A DNA stretch of 64,000 nt from assembly GCA_012295275.1 (NCBI GenBank), contig CM022668.1, positions 16,568,391 to 16,632,390 of the forward strand, read 5' to 3'. Position 1 is the first letter of the stretch, and every line of letters begins with the position of its first letter. The DNA is from Chrysomallon squamiferum (taxonomy: Eukaryota; Mollusca; Gastropoda; Neomphalida; Peltospiridae). Shown here piece after piece: positions 1 through 12,935 of this stretch. The notes under the pieces were generated by a model. The model was not told the origin of the DNA, did not search any database, and saw nothing but the letters and a program-made list of their open reading frames with translations. The translations under genes were made by a program, and so were the position numbers.

Positions 1-1149
1 AGAGGCTTTTTCAGTACACATGATGACAGATTGTCACGTGACTGCTGTAACTACAGGATACCTAACATAAAACCTAATCTGTAACTGAACGCTAACCCTA
101 GCAGCAAAAGCTTATAATGACAATTAGCGTTGAGTTTAGTTAACAGTGTCATATAATTCATAACTGTAATGTTAACATAACACAGCTAATCCCTGAAGCT
201 ATAGCTAACCAGAACGTAACCATAATCAGCAATACTAAACAAATCCTAAATCTTGAAACTAATCCTAATCCTAATCACTGTGTAGTATGTCAGCGTTAAG
301 ACTCACAGCAGATATTTCACAACATGTCTAAGATATCTGTAATCCTCGACTTCTGATGCTAAACAACAGAAAATGTGAAAGACTTCACTCTAAGACAAAA
401 CAGACAAAGGAACGATACATAATTACCGAGTTTTCTGTTTAAACAAATTAAACTATGATCAAGTTATAATATTAGGTCTGGTCCTGTGAGGTTACAGCAG
501 TCCCAGTGGAAGTGTGTTGGTACCCACAGTTACTGAATTACTCCTTAAATCAATAAATTATAGAAATTCAAAATGTCAGCGACCTAGAACAGAATAGTCT
601 CCACAGACCACAGCGTGGGCCTGCAGTTACTGAATTTACTCCCAGGGCCAGATAAAGTTTGACCAATTTAAAACATGGACGAGTTCGCCGTGGTCAAACT
701 GTCGATAGGGCGGTGTACAGTTACACGTTTAAAATAATCAAACCCCAGACCACTTCAAACCAGGGACGAGTTCATTCTGGTGAAGAGAGTGGACGGGGAA
801 ATAAATAATTACCAAAGTTAATCTGAGCCAATTGAAGTGTGATCAGTTTTAAATGCACTTGAAGTCACTAATATCGAGGTAGACTAGAAACATCAGTAGC
901 AAGACTTGAGTACAAGAAATTATGTTTACTAAGTTTTCTTACAAGTGTTCATTGATTTTCACAATACAATTCTACAGCTCAAAAGTGCATTTTCTTCCAG
1001 TAATATGAACATTTAATCTTCACTCATCGAGTAAACTAGTTTTGGTTACAACGTGTTGGACATTTTGACTGCTTTGAGCTGACATTATTTCATACTAAAA
1101 CAAATTCCTGATGCTTATTACAAACATCTGAATGTATCTGAAACAAAAA
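1..1149. other. AT-rich non-coding, weak degenerate repeats
   Basis: No gene is visible. Bases 61-280 carry loosely repeated CTAACC/CTAATCC words, including three CTAATC steps near 263. Bases 520-790 carry two diverged copies of a unit of about 90 bp: CAGTTACTGAAT recurs, and GGACGAGTTC recurs at 677 and 764. These look like remnants of old tandem repeats. Confidence 0.5.
33..42. promoter_or_regulatory. GTCACGTGAC palindrome (E-box, CLEAR-like)
   Basis: A perfect 10-bp palindrome with a CACGTG core. This is the consensus bound by bHLH-zip factors of the MITF/TFE and USF type. It is one of eight TCACGTGA octamers counted in the window. Function is inferred from motif only. Confidence 0.3.
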
Positions 1150-1850
1150 TGAAAGGAACTGCAAAGACTAAATACAGAAAATATACACAGTAGAAAATTC
1201 ATAAAAGGGGCCAAATTTGAACAGGAAAGAACTTAGAATAACAGCACCAAAACAAAATCGTAAATTGTGCAGATAATTGCTAAAGATAGAATTTGCTAAA
1301 GAGTAAACATAGAAGAAATTACATACAAAAAAACACATAAACTGCTTAAAGATTATGCGGAGAAGAAAATACTCAGTAATACTCATATATTGTGCAATAA
1401 TTATATAGCAAGAAAATGTATCATAGATTTGGGAGGAATACATTAAGGAGTGTGATTAGAGAGTAAGTACAGATTAAATAAAGACAGTCAAACATATACT
1501 GAACAGTCATAGAGAATAACCTATAGAAAAATATTCATAGATATTAAATAGATACAAAATACTCATAGATTGTGCCAGTATTTTAATACTGAAATAATAC
1601 AGATCGTGGAAAGATAAATAGACAAAAATACTCATAAACTGCAAAATTAAATAGAAAAGAAAGTATTGAAAAATGTTCAGATTCTGAGAAAAAATTAAAT
1701 AGACAACTATATATATATATAAATACATAAAATACACATAGCTTGTGCAGAATTAAACAGAGGAAACCTATTTAAAACTACTGTGAAAGAATTAAACAGA
1801 GAATACGAGACAAGGAAAGAAGTGAGAGCCTACGTTACCAGAACGATAAT
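1150..1850. repeat. Decayed tandem repeat, AAATACTCATAGATTGTGC family
   Basis: Variants of a phrase like AATACTCATAGATTGTGC followed by an AATTAAATAGA-like tail recur near 1366, 1556, 1623 and 1730. Spacing is irregular (about 70-190 bp) and divergence is high, so this is an old minisatellite in decay. Minus-strand open frames here are rich in F, Y and I and are artefacts of AT content. Confidence 0.45.
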
Positions 1851-2465
1851 GCTTCCATTACTCTGACCTTAAACCAGCGGGCCGACGTCCCTGTCGTCGG
1901 AGTAGCTGCTACAAATGAACTATTGTCTGTGACGGAGCTGGATGTGCACACCCTTAACTGTTACACAACAACTCTGCTCATTTTCCTAATGTTATCACAC
2001 ACAAACAGCCAACCGTGGAAAACAAATACCAAAACGTTTTAGAGTAAAAGTGCGCGTGATAGAAAAATCTCGACGGATGGATACCATAGCAAAACGAGAA
2101 CTAATTCAATATATATTTATATATAATCGTACTAGTATCTTTATGTTATTTTATTCAAACACAAATATACCCCCAAAAATACGCAAACACTGTCGAACAC
2201 AAAACACAAAAACAAAAATGAATGCAATGACACCAAAAAGTTGATGACTAAAGTGATCTAATCATCAGATAAATGATTTAACAGACATGGACCTAGATTT
2301 AAAAAAAAAAAAAAAAAAAGATCCTTCAGTAACATTTAACATGCAAACGTCACATATACAATTCTGTCACTTTATATAAGCACAGAAAAACTGAAAGTAA
2401 TGCAGAAATATGTAGACAGCTATATAGAAAGATTGGAAACGATTAGATTAGAGAAATAGATAATT
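1851..2465. other. Unique AT-rich non-coding
   Basis: No gene seen. A short GC-richer patch lies near 1870-1950. A 19-nt poly(A) run at 2301-2319 has no recognisable retroelement upstream. Confidence 0.5.
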
Positions 2466-2527
2466 AGATAGATAGATACATACATACATACATACATCCA
2501 CCCATACATACATACATACATGCATGC
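2466..2527. repeat. (GATA)n-(CATA)n microsatellite
   Basis: Tetranucleotide tract moving from GATA to CATA units, interrupted by one CCACCCA block. Confidence 0.9.
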
Positions 2528-2820
2528 ACACAATACAAACTTAGACTGATTGACAGACAAATAAGTATACCGATAGAGTAGATAGACACAAATATACCTG
2601 ATACTTACATGCACTTAAAACAAACTACATACTGATAATAAAAAGTTTTATTTGTAAAAACAGTTTTCTGATTTACTTTAGATTAAAACAAGCATGCCTC
2701 TGTTTAGTTTCTTCGGTTAAGATTCGAGTTTTTGAAATGAACGAATCACTCTGTGTAGGTTTACTGATTGGCTCATTCTGTATATGGTTAGGGCTATACA
2801 AAAATGTTTCAAAAAATCAG

Positions 2821-2821
<1 letters not shown>

Positions 2822-2867
<46 letters not shown>
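2822..2867. repeat. (GT)n microsatellite
   Basis: About 22 uninterrupted GT dinucleotides. Confidence 0.95.
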
Positions 2868-2868
<1 letters not shown>

Positions 2869-4029
2869 AGAATGTTCTCAACTCTTTCATATTACACTGT
2901 TACGCTATCAAAGTATTTGTATTATGCAGAATAAATAATATTGATGCCACTGCCTAAATAATGATAAGGAAAGAAGTCTATTTGCGTAAATTACTGGGAC
3001 ATTTAAATTTTCCGCTAGCTTATCAAACGCTTTCCAGTTTTTATTATATGTTTGTTTCTGTATGAATATCTTGTTATTCCAATAGCATTTTCTTTTTCTA
3101 TTTTTTCTCTTGTTTTTTTTTAACATACCTTATTAGGAAAAACTATTTTTTCCGGATGATTAACTTGAATAAATTTGACTAAACTCGTCCAGTGAGATTT
3201 GATCGTAAGTACACACAACATTATACGACTCGATGTAATTGTTATTACCCCCCGGAGTGTTTGTGTTTAAATAACAACTTGTTCTTATTAGCTGTGTCAT
3301 CAGTCGTTAGTAAGAAAGTGACTACATGATGAGACAGGCTAAAACAAAGGAATGAGGAAAGCTAAAACAGAACTGAAAATGAAGAAAAGAAAAACTATAC
3401 TGACCCATCTGTCCGGGAGAAGATGCTCTGATCATCTGTGTTGAGTGATCTAATCATGACGTATTACGTGATTACCATGTCTCCTCCCTCCTTCTCTCAT
3501 AGAATTAGCTGTGATCAGACACACTGTTCAAACACACTGTTCAAACACATATCAACACTGCTAAAGTGCTCCAAACTTAACAAAACACACCAGTATTCAT
3601 CCAACTGTCATTATCAGAGAAGTTGAGTTTTGACGTTTATATAATATCATTACCAAACAGCTCCAGAATTAACAGCTTAAACAAAGTAATCGTTTTTTGA
3701 CCTGTGCTTTGTTATTAATATACTCCACTTTAAATACGCAAGCCATTGCCTTTAATCTAATTGTAACATGAATATGAAAACAGATACAGTTCACTTTAAA
3801 ACTTCTACAATGATTCTTAAGCTACTGTTGTATCATCATCAGTACCGTTAATTTCTAACACAGACGTTACCAACAGGTTTGGCTTCAGCATATACGTAAT
3901 CATATACGTAATCCACGTTTAATTCTTATCTTTTCAAATTCAGTATTTTCAAAACACTGCAGCAATAACAAATACTCCAGTTTCAAAACGATGTCACCAG
4001 GAAAAGCCTTCTCTTTTCACAAACATGAT
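2868..4029. other. Unique AT-rich non-coding with two tiny duplications
   Basis: No gene seen. ACACTGTTCAAAC is directly repeated at 3521 and 3534, and CATATACGTAAT at 3889 and 3901. Both look like slippage seeds for new tandem arrays. Confidence 0.5.
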
Positions 4030-4700
4030 TATAATATTCGTGTTACTTAACACATTTTATTACCAAATTATTCTTGTTTTTTATATATATTATTAGGAAT
4101 TTTTCGTTTTTTACACATTTTATTATCAAATCTTTTGCGTTTAACACAAATGATTATCAAAGTCTTGGTTTTTAATATATACTGTTACCAAATTTCTATT
4201 TTTAACACATACTGTTACCAAATTTCTATTTTTAACACATACTGTTACCAAATTTCTATTTTTAATATATACTGTTACCAAATTTCTATTTTTAATATAT
4301 ACTGTTACCAAATTTCTATTTTTAACACATACTGTTACCAAATTTCTATTTTTAACACTTGTTACGTTTCTATTTTTAACACATACTGTTAAAATTTCTA
4401 TTTTTAATATATACTGTTACCAAATTTCTATTTTTAATATATACTGTTACCAAATTTCTATTTTTAACACATACTGTTACCAAATTTCTATTTTTAACAC
4501 ATACTGTTACCAACTCCTTCGTTGTAAACACAGATTATCATCAAATTCTTTTTTAACACGCATTAATATCAAATCCTTCGTTTTTAACACACATTAATAT
4601 CAAATCCTTCGTTTTTAACACACATAATTGTAAAACTATTGCCTTGTAAAGTGTATCCTATTATACACATGTAATCGACTGTTAACACATATGATTATCA
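4030..4700. repeat. 30-bp minisatellite with decayed flanks
   Basis: The core (about 4181-4520) holds roughly 12 copies of a 30-bp unit containing ACTGTTACCAAATTTCTATT followed by a TTTAACACAT or TTTAATATAT ending. Two end variants alternate along the array, and two units near 4350-4400 carry deletions. On both sides (4030-4180 and 4530-4700) the sequence is a diverged form of the same unit, including two 31-bp copies with CAAATCCTTCG. Because 30 is divisible by three, both strands stay open for 60-85 codons; this is not evidence of coding. Confidence 0.9.
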
Positions 4701-5398
4701 GAACGCACAGACTGTAACACTGATATAATTATCCTGCTGTTATTTAAATTCTAATCTCGTTACTGACATCTCTTCCTGTTTGACACGTACATCATGGTCA
4801 GAACTCTGTTTGTTTCAACAGTCGCCACCAGGAAATAAATTATGCATTCCACCTTCAACTTAATGCTGTATACTTCAACTGTTTACATATTCAAACTGTA
4901 TGACAAAGTTTCTGGTAAAGCAAACTGGACAAAACCGCTCAAACAAATGCATAATTATATTCATCTTTCTGACAAATGATGCAAACCTGAAACTAAATAA
5001 GACCTGAGAGAGGGACCCCAGAGACTTGCCTCCCTTTAGTGGGAGTTTCGCGGAATATTTTATGAATTATAGCTTTTACAAAGAGCAGTTGCATCTTCAA
5101 AACAAGACCAGCAGTGATAAATTGTTGCCAGCCTGGAGAATTGTGGTCGCTTTATGGCTGCGGCTAGTGATAAGCAATGTATTTAGACAACAGTAAACTT
5201 AGTGTGTTGCTAAATAAAGAGAAAGTGCACATACTAATCATACATTGTTAGTTGACATACATGCTGTCCACGTTCCCTTTATTGTCTGTGTCGCAAATTG
5301 CAGTTGGAGAAATACGTCAGTATAGCACCTCCCAAGTATGCTAAATATAACGTAGTCGCAGATATATATTATACCTTTAAATTAGCGTACCCACATCT
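4701..5398. other. Unique non-coding
   Basis: No gene seen. A moderately GC-richer stretch lies at about 5010-5180. Confidence 0.5.
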
Positions 5399-5560
5399 AT
5401 ACACACACACACACACAGGTAAGCACATGTACACATACATAAACACATATAAATACACCCACATACACATGCATGCACATACGCACGCAAGCATACGCAC
5501 ACACACAACTATACATACCTACATAAACATACATCTATACACATTTCTGTTTATATTTTA
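5399..5560. repeat. (CA)n / ACAT-type mosaic
   Basis: Short CA run followed by imperfect ACATAC, CACATA and GCATACGCA words. Confidence 0.8.
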
Positions 5561-5604
5561 TCCGTATTTGTCTATCTGTTCGTATGCGAGAGATAGGAAT
5601 ACGC

Positions 5605-5967
5605 AGATAGATAGATAGATAGATAGATAGATAAACAGATATATAGATAGACAGATACATAGATAGATAAAATGACAGACAGACAGACAGATAGATAGAT
5701 AGATATATAGATAGATAGATATAGATACATATATAGATATGCTGACAGATAGATATAGATACAGATGTAGATAGACAGATAGATTAAAGGTACAGATATA
5801 GATATATTGACAGATAGATAAATAGATAGATATATAAACAGATAGATAGACAGATAGATAGATAAACAGACAGACAGACAGACAGATAGATTAAAGATAC
5901 AGATATAGATATATTGACATATAGATAAATAGACAGACAGATAGATAGATAGATAGATAGATAGATA
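5605..5967. repeat. (GATA)n / (GACA)n microsatellite field
   Basis: About 360 bp of GATA, GACA and ATATAGATA units. A longer phrase, ATTAAAG then TACAGATATAGATATATTGACA, occurs near 5784 and near 5890. So part of the field was duplicated as a unit of about 105 bp. Confidence 0.85.
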
Positions 5968-6599
5968 CAGAGAGATAGAGAGCGTGAGCTAAAATAAAAA
6001 AAGTACAAAGAGCTAAAGAGATAATAAGAGGAAGTTCTCTGTACAGCGTGTGTGTAGGTGTAATTAAAATACACGTAGACACAAATCCTCACATAATACG
6101 GAATACAGCATCTGAAAGAAAATCCAGTTTACCTAAAAACATGACCTACTTTTAACGGATTAAAGACAGAAGGAGTTAACAAAGAAGTAATAATCTAATT
6201 CACAGTAAAACATCTGTGTAATTAGTTTTAAGCTGTTCACTGTGGATAGCTATAACGACGTTTGTAGAGAAGATAAGTGTTTGCAGAAACTGGGACGTGT
6301 TTTCAAATTGTGTTATTTGTAGGCTTGCATCGTCCACTCCCCCGTGTGCTGCGTGTGATTAATGTAATAGTGTGCGTGTTGTTGATCACGTTTGGCAGGG
6401 ACGTAGACGGGTAATTCTGTATGTTTATCAGTGAAACACGACGCCTCTCGCTGGGAAACAAGTTGCGACTTCTCTCCGTCGTGTTGGAGCAGAAGTAATG
6501 AAGTGAGATAGCTACGTACACACAGCAGCGACGACGTCATCAGATGTTCTCTTGTTATTAAATAAACTGTTGCACGTAATGACTATTAACCTTGAGATA
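5968..6599. other. Unique non-coding, GC-richer at 6290-6540
   Basis: No gene seen. The segment 6290-6540 is CpG-bearing and low in repeats. The short overlapping minus-strand frames there match nothing I recognise. Confidence 0.4.
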
Positions 6600-7250
6600 A
6601 CCAGCTAACATGCTATACTCTTATTATTTAACCATCTTCTCTAGAATATATAGTCATAGACCTTTATTTTATACGGTTATTATTTAATAAGTTATAGATC
6701 TTCATCTGCATACATTTTATATTTTTATTGTTTAATAAATTACGGTCTTCTGCAATATATTACAATTATAGACCTTGACTTTATCAGTACAAACGTTATA
6801 TTGTTATTTCTTAAATTATTGACCATTAGAAACTCATGACTTGAATAGTGCAGATCTTGTCTTATTATTATCAAATAAATTATAGACCTTTCGCAGCACA
6901 TTATAAATACGTACATTAACTTGCACACAGTTATATTTAGTATATAAATTATAGACCTGAAGCACATAATAATATAAATCTTTACTACACACACAGAGAT
7001 ATAATTAGTAAATAAATGATAGACCCTGTGTACCAAATAATTATATACCTTGACTTGACTATTAAAAATGTTATATTGTTATTATTTGATAAATTAAAGG
7101 CTTTGTGTGTAGAACATAGTCATACCTTTATTATTTAGAAAGTTGTAGACCTTCTTTATTACTGGTATTTTTAATAAATAATCATAAACGTTCAGTACTA
7201 CATTATTTAATTTTTAATGAGTTATAGACCTGTTGTTATGTTATACTTTT
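6600..7250. repeat. Decayed tandem repeat, TTATAGACCTT family
   Basis: ATAGACC-type words recur near 6656, 6770, 6884, 6950, 7020, 7146 and 7225. Most are embedded in TTATTATTTAATAAATTATAGACC-like contexts. Spacing is irregular and identity low, so this is an ancient minisatellite. The minus-strand open frame over it is an artefact. Confidence 0.55.
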
Positions 7251-7385
7251 CTTTTACCAGATAACTATATACTTTTACAAATAACTGCAAGCAGATGTTT
7301 ATGCTGTAATTAGTATGGTAGCTGTTTTTATCACTTATTATAATTTTAGTTATTTCTAATTACTACTGTTAAAGAAAAAAGGAAA

Positions 7386-7386
<1 letters not shown>

Positions 7387-7459
<73 letters not shown>
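7387..7459. repeat. (AAT)n microsatellite
   Basis: About 24 AAT trinucleotides. Confidence 0.95.
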
Positions 7460-7461
<2 letters not shown>

Positions 7462-7659
7462 TAATTAAATAGAAAGACTTTCACTAGAAAACTCTTCCAT
7501 TTGCCAGACCGACATTTAGTAGCGCACACATCAGATACATAATATGCAGTAATTACTGAACAAAATGTGATTTTTTAATATTAAAATTACTGTAATTTCA
7601 CTTACACAGACTTTCATTCTGCTTTGTAATAAAGTAATCTTGTAAGAAAATTAATGACA

Positions 7660-7678
7660 TTTTTTTTTTTTTTTTTTT
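7660..7678. repeat. Poly(T) run
   Basis: Nineteen consecutive T bases. Confidence 0.95.
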
Positions 7679-7757
7679 AGTGAACATCAACGGTATAACT
7701 GCGGACTGTTAAAATTTAAAATATAACTAGAATGACCATTTGCAGTAAATATTTTCG

Positions 7758-7768
7758 ACATACATACA

Positions 7769-7832
<64 letters not shown>

Positions 7833-7910
7833 ATATTTCTCTCTTTTCACCAAAATAAATAAAGAAAGGAAAATTCTATATATTTGATTTAAGAAACACA
7901 TCATAATAAG

Positions 7911-7944
<34 letters not shown>
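7758..7944. repeat. (CATA)n-(TA)n tract, then (TTA)n
   Basis: CATA units run directly into (TA)n at 7797-7829. A separate (TTA)n run lies at 7911-7944. Confidence 0.9.
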
Positions 7945-8029
7945 GCTCTCATATTTCGTTTGACTGAACTGTATTTGCAACATGTCATTAACCTACATAA
8001 GAAAGAAGTTTTCGTAGACATAAAACAAA

Positions 8030-8340
8030 GTAGCCCTACTTTTGGCCAGCCTTTCGGGTATAAAACTAGACCAGGTACTAATGAATAAAGACAAACACAC
8101 GACTCTGAAATGGGGGAATTACGGACACAATTGGCTGCGATCAACAGAGGGCGCTGTTACACTAAACTACTTACACTGCAGCTCTGGGCGCCACATCTCA
8201 GACCCCGCCTGTCACGACACAAACGTTTGTTGACATTCTTGAAGGCGAATTTCAACAAGACGCCAGTCTAGTATGATCGACCAAAACCACATCTGTTTCA
8301 TCTCAAAAACCTTCGTCAGATTCTGATAGCTCATTGTAAA
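8030..8340. other. GC-richer low-repeat island
   Basis: Markedly less AT-rich than its surroundings, free of simple repeats and bearing intact CpGs. It contains a CTCF-like motif at 8141-8156. The plus-strand frame over it is short and unrecognised. A boundary or regulatory element is the best guess. Confidence 0.4.
8141..8156 (+). promoter_or_regulatory. CTCF-like binding motif
   Basis: TCAACAGAGGGCGCTG agrees at 14 of 16 positions with the consensus CCASYAGRKGGCRSYR, including the whole AGAGGGCGCTG core. CTCF is conserved across bilaterians. Occupancy cannot be judged from sequence. Confidence 0.45.
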
Positions 8341-8377
8341 AAAAAAAAAAAAGGGACCACGAAATTGTTAGATTGGT

Positions 8378-8484
<107 letters not shown>

Positions 8485-8514
8485 AAGAAACATAACATTT
8501 ATACATTTTAGATT

Positions 8515-8582
8515 ATTATAATTATTATTATTATCAGTATTACTGTTATTATTGTTATTATTGTTATTATTATTATTATTAT

Positions 8583-8614
<32 letters not shown>

Positions 8615-8710
8615 TAGTTATTATCATTATTATTACTATTATTATTATTATTACTATCACTGTTATTATTGTTATTATTATTACTATTATTGTTACTGTT
8701 GTTGTTGTAG
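8515..8710. repeat. (TTA)n / (CTA)n mosaic
   Basis: Trinucleotide field of TTA, CTA and TTG units with point variants. Confidence 0.9.
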
Positions 8711-8868
8711 TTACTTAGTTTATGAAATTGGGACAGACGTTAAAACAGTTAAAACGGAAAACAAGGAAAGTTGATTAGTTTTTCTTGTAGCAGTTTATTA
8801 ACCGCTCGCCCTGAATCCCCTGACACATCACCATAAACTGTCAGTAAATTGAAACGAAGTCTTACACT

Positions 8869-8989
8869 TCATCTCTCTCTCTCTGTGTCTCTCTCTGTGT
8901 CTCTCTCTCTGTCTCTCTCTCTCTCTGTCTATCTCTCTCTCTCTGTGTGTCTCTCTCTGTGTGTCTCTCTCTGTCTCTCTCTCTCTGTG

Positions 8990-9039
<50 letters not shown>

Positions 9040-9069
9040 TGTGTCTCTCTCTCTCTTTCTCTCTCTCTG
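8869..9069. repeat. (CT)n with GT interruptions
   Basis: About 200 bp of CT repeats broken by TGTGT and CTAT steps. The poly-LS open frame is an artefact. Confidence 0.95.
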
Positions 9070-11578
9070 ATCAATAAAGATTTATAAACGTTCACTTTAT
9101 TACTTTTCATTATATGCATTTTTCAGTAAAAAATAATAATGCAGGGGCGGACTCAAAAATCCAAAAAAACCAAAAAAACAAAAAAAACAACAAAACAACA
9201 ACAACAATTAAGTAAAAATAAATTATATTCTCAGTACAAAAGAGATATCTGCAAAACAGTGCCCCCCTCACATACTGGATTCGACTCTGTAACTAAACAG
9301 AAAATGTTGTGTAAATTCCAGTTCTAAGAGACGTATAAAAGAAGGAGAAAGTCGGCTCGGACCACTCTCTGTCTCTAAAATAACAGCTGCAACAGACAAA
9401 TCTGTCTTTTCTCTCTGCCCGCTCCTTTGTTGTGTAATTTACTCACAAAAAGAGAAATAAACTATTAGCAAATGGGTTTTAAGTCAATATGCGTTTACTT
9501 GATTTCTCGTATCAAAGCCAGACTGCAAACAGACGCCTGGAACTTCAAATGAAGGAATCGATGTGAAATGAGGTGACGTGTGTCAGATAATAAAAATCAT
9601 TTTTGTATTTATCTTAACAGAATCTGGAAACAAACCCAGAGCGTCATTACACTAAATGTGTTCTACAGGACGAAATCGTGGAAAACCAACACACATACTT
9701 ACTAGCGTTAGAAATCTTCTCAAAATAATCTTCTTAGAAATATAACCATTGGTTTTCTTGGGATATTTTATTTATTTATTTATTTACTTATTTATTTATT
9801 TGTTTCTTTATTTGTTTATCTATTATCATTATAGTTATTATTATTATTATTATATTTATTTATTTATTTGTTTTTATACATTAAATGTGGTTGGAGTGAG
9901 GTTCTGTCACAGAGAAGTGAGTTACTAGTATACGTATAGGTGTACTTTGTGCGGTAATTTCAAGTTTATTATTAACACACAGAGTTTACAGATTTAGAGT
10001 TAAATACAAGTTTCCATTCTTATCAGATTTATGAAGTAGATTTTTGTTTGACGAATATTAACTGTTAATAACAATATTTATCAATAAATTTTAAATCGTG
10101 TGATTAGGACATGGTATTTAAAAAGTAATTAATTTTTCATGTTGGAATTCTTGATAGATTAAACGATATTGTTTAACCCACTCAGTTTTTTAAACAGCAA
10201 CATACGTGACGTTTTCAAAAACGTCATAACAGTCAAATTAATTAATACGTCACAAAAAACACATACCGCGCTGTGACTTTTCAGAATATATATATATATT
10301 GTATTTACTTTTGTGTTTGCTAGAATTAAAACTAATCAACAGTTTTATTTATAGCTATATAGCAGTGTTGTACGCTCCCTGCTATTCTTACAGTAACTTT
10401 ACATTTATAAAAATACTTCATCTTAAAGGTACTAAAACAGCACTGATTATACACTACAATGATTTATAAATATATATTTTAAAAATATTCTATTGTTCGT
10501 ATTCTATTGTTATGTGTGTACCTGAATACGTTTTAGAAAAAAGTACTGACTTAAACATTCGCAAAGTTTGTACATTTTAAAATGTCTGTGAAGCGACATT
10601 ACAAATATATTGAAGTAATAGTGACTAATTTGTATAATACTGAAACCACTGTAAATATACTATCCTAAATCAGTAGTGACTGTGTACTAGAGAATAACTG
10701 TGTCTTAGCTTTATATGCGAAGGTAAGAATGGCGAATGTAGCTAGTCTCTGCCGAGTTGCGTTCGACATTAAACATGACCAGAATAAACCCGACAGCTTT
10801 AGACAGGAACCTGTTATTTTATTTTTATCCTGCAGTTCTAAATAGCAACAAAAAAGAAATTGATAGAAGTAAAAATGTTCCATCAGAAAAGCTATATTTC
10901 TGGTCAGCGCTGAGTTAAAATAATTGCAGGATAAATGTTGTATTTGTTTTTGTTCAAAGAGTTTTACAGTTTTCTGAACTTTCATTAACTGTTATTTACG
11001 TATAATTCACCTAATATCGTTAAGAAATATACGTAAATAATTACAAAGAGTTTCTTTTGCTATTTTAGTTTCTTTTTAATTTTATTTGTAGTAAATGTAT
11101 CTGCTATGTGGACATTAGCATGACCAGGTTTAGTCATAAACTGAACAAACTGTAGATTAAAAGCCTCACATAGCCGTATTCTGTTGTGTTAGTGATTTAT
11201 TTTCAGTGAATGTTTTATCGTTATATAATTATATATGACGACTGTTATTGTGCAAAATAAATTACTGACGTTGTTAACACATGACAGTACGGTCTGTACA
11301 ATTTCCCATAATTCAATGTCTCTAAATCTTTCTTTATCTAAGAACAAATTTAAACTTCATATTTTTTACTAATTGGGCTGTTGAAAACATATTGTCAGAT
11401 ACGACTTCGTTTTCAAACAGATCAGTAACCCAGACCTGTAATCCAGTGGTAAGCACACAGTCTGTGTTGTCAAGCAGGATGGCTGTGACGTTTTGTAACA
11501 TAGCTCTTCCTTCCTTCTGCATTAAACAGTCTTTGAAAAAACACCGGTTCATAGTGTTAGAATATAAAGTCTAGAACG

Positions 11579-11583
<5 letters not shown>
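9070..11583. other. 2.5 kb AT-rich non-coding
   Basis: Mostly unique sequence. A-rich words sit at 9160-9210 and a (TTTA)n/(TTA)n patch at 9765-9870. No gene is recognised; the minus-strand frames at 10665-10985 and 11334-11552 resemble no known family. Confidence 0.5.
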
Positions 11584-11666
<83 letters not shown>

Positions 11667-11690
11667 ATGTTTGCGCGTGTGTATGTGTGT
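11584..11690. repeat. (CT)n-(GT)n compound microsatellite
   Basis: CT run to about 11656, continuing as imperfect GT. Confidence 0.95.

Positions 11691-12935
<1,245 letters not shown>

Noticed and set aside
61-280. Telomere-like CTAACCCTA word
   Set aside because: Only one short match is present and the surrounding words vary (CTAATCC, GTAACTG). There is no run of the TTAGGG complement.
2301-2319. Poly(A) tail of a retrocopy (also near 25182, 33225 and 43789)
   Set aside because: No coding or retroelement sequence upstream and no target-site duplication was seen.
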